Source: CAZLMF01 sp964560565 (lineage in GTDB: Bacteria; Bacillota; Clostridia; Oscillospirales; Ruminococcaceae). Taken from it: a stretch of 6,613 bases of DNA. Both the position numbers and the translations under genes were made by a program. Each line of letters starts with the position of its first letter. Within the stretch, counting starts at the first letter, position 1. Positions 1 to 6,188 of the stretch are shown piece after piece. The notes beneath the pieces were generated by a model. The model did no database searches, was not told the DNA's origin, and saw nothing but the letters and a program-made list of their open reading frames with translations. The DNA lies in assembly GCA_964560565.1 (NCBI GenBank), contig CAZLMF010000086.1, forward strand, positions 1 through 6,613. The letters are read 5' to 3'.

Positions 1-367
1 TGTCGAAATTCAAGTAATTAGCGGTGACGCATTAAAACCGCAAACGGTGGAGCAACTTCCCATGCTTGATGCGGTTATATCAAACCCACCGTATCTTACA
101 AGTGATGACATGCAAAACCTGATGACAGAGGTAAAAAACGAACCCTCACAGGCGCTATTTGGCGGAGAGGACGGGTTTTCCTTCTATCGTGGACTTACTC
201 CCCTTTGGGTAAGAAGGCTAAAGGCAGACGGCATATTGGCTTACGAGGTTGGAGTAAATCAACACGAGCAAGTAATGGAGATTCTCAAACGCAATGAGCT
301 TGTTAGTATAGGATGTATAGCGGATTATAGCGGAATTAATAGAGTAGTCTATGGCTACAAAGCATAA
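1..367 (+). CDS. prmC: Peptide chain release factor N5-glutamine methyltransferase, 3' part only
   Basis: This is the C-terminal part of a class I SAM-dependent methyltransferase; the reading frame is open from base 2 and the true start lies before the window. In the 121 visible residues, NPPY (fragment residues 28-31) is the motif that holds the target glutamine amide in the PrmC/HemK family. It is followed by the family stretch EPSQALFGGEDGFSFYR and ends in a SGINRVV segment matching the usual C-terminal 'GxxRVV' of PrmC. The family methylates the glutamine of the GGQ motif in release factors RF1 and RF2, in the cytoplasm, which speeds peptide release. The SAM-binding glycine-rich motif should lie upstream and cannot be seen. 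A GTG at 47 could open a shorter frame, but homology clearly extends upstream (VISGDAL), so it is internal. The stop codon overlaps the recA ribosome binding site. The identity is firm; a generic N6-adenine methyltransferase is less likely given the EP...GGEDG..FYR stretch. Confidence 0.93.
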   Translation, partial: VEIQVISGDALKPQTVEQLPMLDAVISNPPYLTSDDMQNLMTEVKNEPSQALFGGEDGFSFYRGLTPLWVRRLKADGILAYEVGVNQHEQVMEILKRNELVSIGCIADYSGINRVVYGYKA

Positions 368-372
368 GGAGG
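366..372 (+). promoter_or_regulatory. Strong Shine-Dalgarno site for recA
   Basis: AAGGAGG lies 8 bases before the recA ATG and overlaps the last two bases of the prmC stop codon. It is close to a perfect anti-16S match and fixes the recA start. The overlap with the prmC stop suggests that the two genes are read from one mRNA. Confidence 0.85.
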
Positions 373-380
373 ATTAGTAA

Positions 381-1562
381 ATGGCAAAGGTGGAAACAAA
401 AAAGAAGCTTGAGGTTGTCAGGCAGCAAAATCCGGAGGATAGACAAAAGGCACTGGAAACTGCAATAGCTCAAATAGAAAAGCAATATGGAGCAGGTGCA
501 GTAATGAAGCTTGGCGCAACTACAACACTTGATGTTGAAAGTGTGCCCACAGGCTCATTGACACTTGACTTGGCACTCGGCATTGGGGGAGTTCCCAGGG
601 GCAGAGTAACAGAGATTTACGGCCCTGAAAGCTCAGGGAAGACAACAGTAGCGCTATCAATCATTGCACAGGCTCAAAAGCTTGGGGGCGCAGCAGCGTT
701 TATTGACGTTGAGCATGCTCTTGACCCTGTATATGCCAACAATTTAGGTGTAGATACAGAGAATTTGCTTGTTTCACAGCCTGATACAGGCGAGCAAGCC
801 CTTGAGATTACCGAGGCGCTTGTGCGCTCGGGCGCAATTGATGTAATAGTTCTTGACTCGGTTGCTGCAATGGTCACAAAAGCGGAGATTGAGGGCGAAA
901 TGGGCGATTCCCATATCGGCTTACAGGCAAGACTTATGTCTCAGGCATTAAGAAAGCTTACAAGCGTCATTTCAAAGTCAAACTGCGTTGCTATATTCAT
1001 TAACCAAATTCGTGAGAAGATTGGCATTGCATACGGCAATCCAGAGGTCACACCGGGCGGTCGTGCGCTTAAATTTTACTCCACAGTTCGCATTGAAGTG
1101 CGCAGAGGCGAGGCGATTAAGTCAAGTGGTGAGGTTCTTGGCAACCGCACACGCTGCAAGGTTGTAAAGAACAAGGTTGCACCTCCTTTTAAAGAGTGCG
1201 AATTCGATATTATGTACGGCAAGGGCATTTCTCGTGTTGGTGAGCTGCTCGACTTAGCTGTTGAGCTTGATGTAATCAACAAAAGCGGAGCATGGTTTAG
1301 CTACAATGGCGATCGCTTAGGACAGGGACGTGACAACACGAAAGATTATCTGGCTGACAACCCTGACCTTATGGATGAGGTAGAAAAGCAGGTAATAGCC
1401 GATATGGACAAGGTTGTTATGGTGTCCAAAAAGACCAAGAAGGCTGTTGCAGCCGCAGCGCCGGCGGCGCGCTCTAAATCGGCAGCGAAGCCACCTGTAA
1501 AGGTCACCCTTGAAGTCAGTGAAGATGATAATTTCGAGGAGTTCGACCCTAACGACGATTAA
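381..1562 (+). CDS. recA: Recombinase RecA, with extended N-terminus and basic Ala/Lys/Pro-rich tail linker
   Basis: RecA polymerises on single-stranded DNA, drives ATP-dependent strand exchange, and in the SOS response stimulates LexA self-cleavage. Visible motifs are Walker A GPESSGKT (81-88), the catalytic glutamate in FIDVEHALDP (E111), Walker B VIVLDS (155-160), loop L1 around EGEMGDSH (171-178), and loop L2 with NQIREKIG and GNPEVTPGGRALKFY (about 208-233). At 393 residues it is longer than the usual 345-355. The N-terminal helix region carries about 14 more residues than the E. coli protein (IEKQYG at 32-37). The tail contains a spacer rich in Lys, Ala, Pro and Ser (about 349-375) before an acidic end (EDDNFEEFDPNDD). 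The spacer DNA is noticeably GC-rich. The start is set by a strong ribosome binding site. recX follows after 46 bases, as is common. No Gram-positive LexA box (GAAC-N4-GTTC) was seen upstream inside the window. Confidence 0.98.
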   Translation: MAKVETKKKLEVVRQQNPEDRQKALETAIAQIEKQYGAGAVMKLGATTTLDVESVPTGSLTLDLALGIGGVPRGRVTEIYGPESSGKTTVALSIIAQAQKLGGAAAFIDVEHALDPVYANNLGVDTENLLVSQPDTGEQALEITEALVRSGAIDVIVLDSVAAMVTKAEIEGEMGDSHIGLQARLMSQALRKLTSVISKSNCVAIFINQIREKIGIAYGNPEVTPGGRALKFYSTVRIEVRRGEAIKSSGEVLGNRTRCKVVKNKVAPPFKECEFDIMYGKGISRVGELLDLAVELDVINKSGAWFSYNGDRLGQGRDNTKDYLADNPDLMDEVEKQVIADMDKVVMVSKKTKKAVAAAAPAARSKSAAKPPVKVTLEVSEDDNFEEFDPNDD

Positions 1563-1608
1563 TTCACAACTAAAATCCATACGCAAACAATAACAGAAAG
1601 AGCAAACC

Positions 1609-2094
1609 ATGATTAACGATATGACTTTTATAGAGCGCAAGGCGCATGAGCGTGCGCTATACCTTTTGGGTTACCGTGACCATTGTTATGCGGAGCTTTA
1701 TAAAAAGCTTGAAAAAACCTACGATGAGGAAATAGCGCGCAAAACCTGCGATAAAATGGTGGAGATTGGGTTTGTTGATGATGCAAAATACGCAACAAAG
1801 CTTGCTATAAACTTAATCTTCACTAAACGTTTTGGGCTACGCAAGGTTAAATGGGATATGATGCAAAAGGGCTTATCCCGTGAGCTTGTGGAAGAGGTGC
1901 TTGAGGAGTACGAATACGAGGACGCAACCGCGCGAATAGCGCAGCTTATCGAGCGCAAATACGCACGCTACCTAACCGACGAAAAGGGCGTCAACAAAGT
2001 TACAAACGCCCTTGCGAGAATGGGACACAATTATGCCGACATAAAGAGTGCAATATCAGATTATATAGAAAATGGAGATAACTATGGCGATTAA
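1609..2094 (+). CDS. recX: RecA regulatory protein RecX
   Basis: RecX binds the RecA filament and modulates its growth and activity, usually negatively. The 161-residue product has the family's all-helical repeat pattern. The first repeat is ALYLLGYRDHCYAELYKKL (about 16-34). The second holds the typical 'G-[FY]-[VI]-D-D-x2-[YF]-A' stretch, seen as GFVDDAKYA (54-62), then FGLRKVKWDMMQKGLS (75-90). The third lies in the C-terminal 50 residues (IAQLIERKYARYL then VTNALARMGHNYADIKSAI). The length fits short RecX proteins such as the E. coli form. The ATG at 1609 is preceded only by a weak purine-rich site (AGAAAGAG, 1595-1602). An in-frame ATG at 1621 is the alternative, but it has no better site. 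The 3' end overlaps rimO by 11 bases. The position directly after recA supports the call strongly. Confidence 0.93.
   Translation: MINDMTFIERKAHERALYLLGYRDHCYAELYKKLEKTYDEEIARKTCDKMVEIGFVDDAKYATKLAINLIFTKRFGLRKVKWDMMQKGLSRELVEEVLEEYEYEDATARIAQLIERKYARYLTDEKGVNKVTNALARMGHNYADIKSAISDYIENGDNYGD
2074..2078 (+). promoter_or_regulatory. Ribosome binding site inside recX that decides the rimO start
   Basis: GGAGA lies within the last codons of recX and sits 5 bases before the ATG at 2084. The upstream in-frame ATG at 2072 has only AT-rich sequence before it, so 2084 is preferred as the rimO start. Because the site lies within translated recX sequence and the genes overlap, rimO translation is probably coupled to recX. 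Confidence 0.6.
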
Positions 2095-3394
2095 AGTCGG
2101 GATGGTATCCCTTGGATGCCCAAAAAATCAAGTTGATGCTGAGCTTATGCTCAGTTTGCTTAAACGTGGTGGATTTGAGCTTACCCCGGATGCAGCAATG
2201 GCGGATGCGGTAATTGTAAACACCTGCGGCTTCATTGAATCCGCAAAACAGGAAAGTATAGATAATATCCTTGAATTTTGCACTCTTAAAGAAGAGGGCA
2301 AAATCAAAAAGGTGATAATAACAGGTTGCCTAGCTGAGCGTTACAAGCAGGAGGTTGCAACCGAAATCCCTGAGGCGGACATTATTTTAGGGATAGGTAG
2401 CAATAGCGACATTGTCGAAGTGCTTACAAAGGCTTTTGAGGGTGAGAAAGCTCAAACTCAGCGATATGGTGACAAGAAAAATCTACCCTTATGCGGCGAG
2501 AGGATTATATCCACTTTGCCCTTTTATGCATATTTGAAAATATCTGATGGTTGCAATAATTGCTGCAGCTACTGTGCAATCCCAAGTATTCGAGGCGAAT
2601 ATCGTGAGCGTGAGCTTGATGATATTTTATCAGAAGCAAAATGGCTTGCAGACAATGGTGTGCTCGAGGTAATATTAGTAGCACAAGATACTACCATGTA
2701 CAGCAAGCTCCCGCAGCTGCTTAACAGCCTTTGCGAGATAGAGCAGCTTAAATGGATACGCTTGCTTTACTGCTACCCCGAAAGGATTACAGACGAGTTA
2801 CTTGACACAATTGCCTCTCAACCAAAGATATGCAAATATCTTGACCTGCCAATTCAGCATGTCAATGAGGATATACTAAGACAGATGAACCGCTTTGGCA
2901 GTGAAGAAAGCTTGCGTGTCCTTATTGAGAACATAAGGGAGCGTGTGCCGGGAATAACCCTACGCACCACCTTTATTGCAGGTTTCCCCAGTGAAACACA
3001 GGAGCAATTTGCTCAGCTTGACCAATTTGTTAGCGATATGCGCATTGACCATGTGGGCTGTTTTGCTTACTCCCAAGAAGAGGGGACAGTCGCAGGTCAA
3101 ATGGAAAATCAGCTTGACGAGGAAACCAAGCAAGAACGTGCAAACCATATAATGGAGAGCCAAATGCCCATTATGGAACAATTAAACGAGCAAAAAATCG
3201 GACAAACCGTCATTGTCGTTGTAGAAGGTTTTGACCGATATGCGCAGTGCTACTTTGGTCGCACGGAAGCTGACGCGCCTGAAATTGATGGCAAGGTATT
3301 CTTTACAAGTGCCGATAAGCGCAAAATCGGTGAGTTTATTGAAGTAAAAATAACAGAGATAATAGATTACGACCTTATAGGCGAGGTTATTTAG
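2084..3394 (+). CDS. rimO: Ribosomal protein S12 methylthiotransferase RimO (radical SAM)
   Basis: RimO adds a methylthio group to the beta-carbon of a conserved aspartate in ribosomal protein S12. The 436-residue product has all three family domains. The N-terminal UPF0004 domain carries the three iron-sulfur cysteines, in SLGCPKN (C12), VNTCGFI (C48) and ITGCLAER (C82). The radical SAM core has the CxxxCxxC cluster motif (C157, C161, C164), followed by AIPSIRG. The C-terminal TRAM domain occupies roughly residues 374-436. VAQDTTMY (199-206) and DLPIQHVNEDILRQMNR (254-270) are the forms seen in RimO, which argues against the tRNA-modifying relatives MiaB and MtaB. The cluster motif has an additional cysteine at C160, next to the ligand C161. 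An ATG 12 bases upstream (2072) would add MEIT but lacks a ribosome binding site. The gene overlaps recX by 11 bases, and pgsA follows after 48 bases. Confidence 0.95.
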   Translation: MAIKVGMVSLGCPKNQVDAELMLSLLKRGGFELTPDAAMADAVIVNTCGFIESAKQESIDNILEFCTLKEEGKIKKVIITGCLAERYKQEVATEIPEADIILGIGSNSDIVEVLTKAFEGEKAQTQRYGDKKNLPLCGERIISTLPFYAYLKISDGCNNCCSYCAIPSIRGEYRERELDDILSEAKWLADNGVLEVILVAQDTTMYSKLPQLLNSLCEIEQLKWIRLLYCYPERITDELLDTIASQPKICKYLDLPIQHVNEDILRQMNRFGSEESLRVLIENIRERVPGITLRTTFIAGFPSETQEQFAQLDQFVSDMRIDHVGCFAYSQEEGTVAGQMENQLDEETKQERANHIMESQMPIMEQLNEQKIGQTVIVVVEGFDRYAQCYFGRTEADAPEIDGKVFFTSADKRKIGEFIEVKITEIIDYDLIGEVI

Positions 3395-3442
3395 GTAAAA
3401 CTAAAGTGTAGTGATAAATTAAAAGCGGAGGCGGAAGTAAAG

Positions 3443-4015
3443 ATGAATATTGCCAACAAGCTTACAATGCTAAGAGTGTTTATGATACCCGTATTTGTGG
3501 TTCTAATGAAGCTTAATATACCAATGAATTTCCTATGGGCGCTAATTATATTTGCGCTGGCTTCACTTACAGATGCCCTTGATGGTATGCTCGCAAGAAA
3601 GCACAACCTAGTTACGAATTTCGGCAAGTTCCTTGACCCTCTAGCAGATAAAGCGCTTACGGTCACGGCATTTATTATACTGCTTGAACATTCCCTAGTA
3701 AGTGATATCGTGATAGTAATCATTGTAATGCGCGAATTTATGGTATCAGGACTGCGCCTTGCGGCAAGCTCATCAGAGGGCATTGTTATTGCTGCTAGCA
3801 TAACAGGGAAGCTTAAAACCATCTCTCAAATGGTATCAATAATATTCGGGATTGGCATTTTATCAGCCAATCAGACTTTTACCGTTCCAAGCGACCTATA
3901 TGATTCGCTTTCCCTTGGATGCCATATTGCAATGTGGATTTCAGCGGCACTTACTGTTATTTCAGGGATACAGTATTTGTGGGCATACCGCAATGCAATC
4001 GACCCTTCTAAATAG
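3443..4015 (+). CDS. pgsA: CDP-diacylglycerol--glycerol-3-phosphate 3-phosphatidyltransferase
   Basis: This membrane enzyme joins CDP-diacylglycerol and glycerol-3-phosphate to give phosphatidylglycerol phosphate, the committed step to phosphatidylglycerol and cardiolipin. The CDP-alcohol phosphotransferase signature D-x2-D-G-x2-A-R-x8-G-x3-D-x3-D is complete (D44, D47, G48, A51, R52, G61, D65, D69); the aspartates hold the metal ions. At 190 residues it has the normal PgsA length, with several hydrophobic segments (about 12-40, 70-97, 115-142 and 160-182) fitting the multi-helix membrane fold. The start NIANKLTMLRVFMIP is the family's usual N-terminus. The ATG at 3443 has GGAGG at 3427-3431 with a rather long 11-base spacer, and a weaker GGAAG nearer at 3433-3437. 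The rimO-pgsA pair is common in Bacillota, which favours PgsA over phosphatidylserine synthase or cardiolipin synthase of the same superfamily. Confidence 0.93.
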   Translation: MNIANKLTMLRVFMIPVFVVLMKLNIPMNFLWALIIFALASLTDALDGMLARKHNLVTNFGKFLDPLADKALTVTAFIILLEHSLVSDIVIVIIVMREFMVSGLRLAASSSEGIVIAASITGKLKTISQMVSIIFGIGILSANQTFTVPSDLYDSLSLGCHIAMWISAALTVISGIQYLWAYRNAIDPSK

Positions 4016-4099
4016 CACAGCATGAAACTTGTTACAACTATTACCATTCAAACATAAGTTATAGTATGAATCACATCTTAACCGAAAGGGTTTGATTGA
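4016..4099 (+). promoter_or_regulatory. Possible weak promoter in the pgsA-cysE gap
   Basis: This 84-base AT-rich gap is the longest in the window and the most plausible place for a promoter serving cysE and cysS. TTACCA (4041-4046) and TATGAA (4065-4070) are 18 bases apart, and each matches 4 of 6 positions of the sigma-A consensus. A better -10-like hexamer, TATAGT (4060-4065), lacks a well-spaced -35. No T-rich hairpin that would end pgsA transcription is visible, so readthrough is equally possible. The call is weak because AT-rich DNA gives such matches by chance. Confidence 0.2.
4084..4090 (+). promoter_or_regulatory. Ribosome binding site for the GTG start of cysE
   Basis: GAAAGGG lies 9 bases before the GTG at 4100. 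There is no in-frame ATG near the expected N-terminus, so this site supports the GTG as the true start of cysE. Confidence 0.6.
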
Positions 4100-4765
4100 G
4101 TGTTTAAGCAAATAAGGGAAGAACTACAGGCTATCCGTGAGCGAGATCCTGCGGCTAAAAGCCTGTTCGAGATATGGCTGCTGTATCCCGGTTACAGGGC
4201 AGTTCGCTCATATAGGCGAGCGCATTGGTTCTATGAGCATGGGCACTACCTCATTGCACGTTGGATTTCACAGCGTGCAGCCAGAAAAACAGGAATAGAA
4301 ATACACCCCGGAGCAAAAATAGGAAAAGGCTTGTTTATTGACCATGGCAGCGGTGTTGTCATCGGTGAAACTTCGGAAATAGGCAACAACTGCACTATAT
4401 ATCAAGGCGCAACACTTGGCGGAACAGGCAAGGACTCAGGCAAGCGCCACCCAACCTTAGGCAACAACGTAATGGTTGGAGCAGGCGCGCGTATTCTTGG
4501 CCCCTTTACAGTGGGTGAGAACTCAAAGATTGCCTCTAATGCGGTAGTGCTTGAGGAAGTGCCACCCAATTCAACAGCGGTGGGCGTTCCTGCGACAATC
4601 GTTAAGCGTAATGGTTTGAAGGTTCAAGACCTTGACCAGGTTCACATGCCTGACCCTGTTTCTCAGCAGTTCTGCAAGCAGTTAATGCTGATTGATAAGT
4701 TGACTGAAAAATTAAATGAACATATAAAAGACGCAAATACCGATACCATAGATATACAGGAGTAA
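4100..4765 (+). CDS. cysE: Serine O-acetyltransferase
   Basis: The enzyme transfers acetyl from acetyl-CoA to L-serine, giving O-acetylserine, which cysteine synthase turns into cysteine. The 221-residue product has a short helical N-terminal part (1-60) and then a left-handed beta-helix of hexapeptide repeats (about 64-167). Visible family residues are the catalytic H82 in FIDHGSGVVIGET and the acetyl-CoA loop ATLGGTGKDSGKRHP (104-118). A glutamate (E67) occupies the position of the E. coli catalytic-dyad aspartate D143. It is shorter than the E. coli enzyme (273) because much of the N-terminal helical domain is absent, as is normal for Bacillota. The last 40 residues look helical and end in Glu, not the terminal Ile that inserts into cysteine synthase in the E. 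coli complex, so that complex may not form in the same way. The start is GTG, with GAAAGGG upstream. cysS follows after 18 bases, the arrangement known from Bacillus. Confidence 0.95.
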   Translation: MFKQIREELQAIRERDPAAKSLFEIWLLYPGYRAVRSYRRAHWFYEHGHYLIARWISQRAARKTGIEIHPGAKIGKGLFIDHGSGVVIGETSEIGNNCTIYQGATLGGTGKDSGKRHPTLGNNVMVGAGARILGPFTVGENSKIASNAVVLEEVPPNSTAVGVPATIVKRNGLKVQDLDQVHMPDPVSQQFCKQLMLIDKLTEKLNEHIKDANTDTIDIQE

Positions 4766-4766
4766 C

Positions 4767-4774
4767 AAAAGGAG
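4767..4774 (+). promoter_or_regulatory. Shine-Dalgarno site for cysS
   Basis: AAAAGGAG begins immediately after the cysE stop and lies 9 bases before the ATG at 4784. It sets the cysS start and indicates co-transcription with cysE. Confidence 0.75.
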
Positions 4775-4783
4775 TAGACATAT

Positions 4784-6178
4784 ATGAGAATATACAACAC
4801 GCTCACAAGGCAAAAGGAGGAATTCATTCCTCTACACGAAGGCAAAGTAGGCATTTATGCCTGCGGCCCTACGGTTTATAATTTAATGCATATCGGCAAT
4901 TCAAGGCAGATTTGCGTGTTTGACACACTGCGTCGTTATTTTGAGTATGCAGGCTATAAAGTTAAGTTTGTGCAAAATTTCACTGACGTTGATGATAAAA
5001 TTATTAAACAGGCAAAACTTAGGGGAATCTCCTCCCTTGAGCATAGCGAGGAAATGATTACTGAGTACTTCACAGACGCTCATGGGCTAAATGTGCGAGA
5101 TGCTGATATTCACCCAAAAGTAACGCAAAGCATGGATTTAATCCTTGATATAATTTCGACTCTAATTGATAAGGGTTATGCCTATCAAGCTGGGGGCGAT
5201 GTCTACTTCTCAACCTCAAAGTTTGAGGATTATGGCAAGCTTTCTCATATGCCGCTCGAGGATTTGCAGGCAGGGGCACGCATTGACGTAAGCGAGCAAA
5301 AGCGTGACGCAGTTGACTTTGCCCTTTGGAAAGCGGCAAAGGAGGGCGAGCCTTACTGGGATAGCCCTTGGGGCAAGGGCAGACCAGGCTGGCATATTGA
5401 ATGCTCGGCTATGTCACGCCACTATATCGGCGACACCATCGATATTCACGGGGGCGGCAGCGACCTTATATTCCCCCACCACGAGAACGAAATCGCACAA
5501 AGCGAATGTGCAACAGGGCATGAGTTGGCACGCTACTGGATGCACAATGGCATGATAAGCGTTGACAACAGCAAAATGTCTAAATCAAAGGGGAACTTTT
5601 TCCTTGTGCGTGATGTGGCAAAGCAGTATGGATATGAGGTAATTCGATTTTTTGTGCTTCAGTCTCATTACCGCAACCCCATCAACTATTCCACTGATTC
5701 AATCGAGGCTGCAAAAGCAGGACTTGAAAGGATATATAATTGCCGTGAAACTCTTGAAAGAGCGCTTTCTGATGCGCCGCAGGGCAAGCTTTCCGACAAT
5801 ATCAAACAAAGCACAACGTCTTATAAGGAACAATTTGCCGCAGCAATGGAGGACGACCTCAATACCGCAGATGCTTTTGGTGTAATGTTTGAGCTTGTGC
5901 GTGAGATAAATACAGCCTTAACAGGTGAGTATAACCACTCTGATCTTGAATGCTACGCTGCACAGCTTGACGAAATTGCCGGCGTACTGGGATTACTGTA
6001 TAATCTTAAAGTTGAGGAGAAAATACCCGAAAGCGTTATGGCACTTGTTGATAAGCGCAAGGAAGCTCGTGCCGCAAAGGACTTTGCCACTGCTGACAGC
6101 CTGCGTGACCAAATCGCTGAAATGGGCTATGCAATTGAGGAAACAAGGCAAGGGACGATAGTCAGCAAAAAGGCATAA
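4784..6178 (+). CDS. cysS: Cysteinyl-tRNA synthetase
   Basis: This class I aminoacyl-tRNA synthetase charges tRNA-Cys with cysteine using ATP. The 464-residue length is normal. The N-terminal Rossmann fold contains YACGPTVYN with C27 and the ATP-binding signature in its HIGN form (36-39). The zinc site that selects cysteine is complete by alignment with the E. coli enzyme: C27, C207 (WHIECSAM), H232 and E236 (FPHHENEIAQS). KMSKS is at 264-268. The C-terminal part (about 310-464) is the helical anticodon-binding region, including RKEARAAKDFATADSLRDQI (425-444), typical of this enzyme and of the related MshC. The length and the complete C-terminal region favour CysS over MshC. It follows cysE closely, linking cysteine precursor synthesis to cysteine use in translation. 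No T-box leader can fit in front of the pair. A sugar kinase begins 10 bases after its stop, where Bacillus has the ribonuclease gene mrnC. Confidence 0.97.
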   Translation: MRIYNTLTRQKEEFIPLHEGKVGIYACGPTVYNLMHIGNSRQICVFDTLRRYFEYAGYKVKFVQNFTDVDDKIIKQAKLRGISSLEHSEEMITEYFTDAHGLNVRDADIHPKVTQSMDLILDIISTLIDKGYAYQAGGDVYFSTSKFEDYGKLSHMPLEDLQAGARIDVSEQKRDAVDFALWKAAKEGEPYWDSPWGKGRPGWHIECSAMSRHYIGDTIDIHGGGSDLIFPHHENEIAQSECATGHELARYWMHNGMISVDNSKMSKSKGNFFLVRDVAKQYGYEVIRFFVLQSHYRNPINYSTDSIEAAKAGLERIYNCRETLERALSDAPQGKLSDNIKQSTTSYKEQFAAAMEDDLNTADAFGVMFELVREINTALTGEYNHSDLECYAAQLDEIAGVLGLLYNLKVEEKIPESVMALVDKRKEARAAKDFATADSLRDQIAEMGYAIEETRQGTIVSKKA

Positions 6179-6188
6179 TGGGGGACAA

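Noticed and set aside
240..380. Possible SOS (LexA) box or dedicated recA promoter at the end of prmC
   Set aside because: I looked for GAAC-N4-GTTC and found none. TTGTTA at 300-305 has no well-spaced -10. Any SOS control of recA would have to act from upstream of the window.
1317..1640. A 107-codon open frame on the minus strand over the recA end and the recA-recX gap
   Set aside because: It is antisense to the well-supported recA tail, its product is low in recognisable motifs and rich in Arg/Cys runs mirroring the GC-rich spacer, and no ribosome binding site stands out. It is treated as a shadow of recA.
2072..2083. Upstream ATG for rimO adding four residues
   Set aside because: It has no ribosome binding site, and its own codons form the site for the ATG at 2084. 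The protein from 2084 begins as RimO usually does, shortly before KVGMVSLGCPKN.
3391..3822. A 143-codon open frame on the minus strand opposite pgsA
   Set aside because: It lies antisense over the CDP-alcohol phosphotransferase motif of pgsA, and its Ser/Thr/Ile-rich product shows no known domain. The strand is otherwise empty of genes.
4080..4092. Small hairpin AACC-GAAAG-GGTT overlapping the cysE ribosome binding site
   Set aside because: The stem has only four base pairs, two of them A-T, so it is too weak to claim as a regulatory element or terminator without conservation data.
5304..5555. Open frames in other phases within cysS (5304-5555, 5652-5885, 5925-6161)
   Set aside because: All lie wholly within cysS, whose zinc ligands and KMSKS motif are encoded across the same bases. 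None has its own convincing ribosome binding site.
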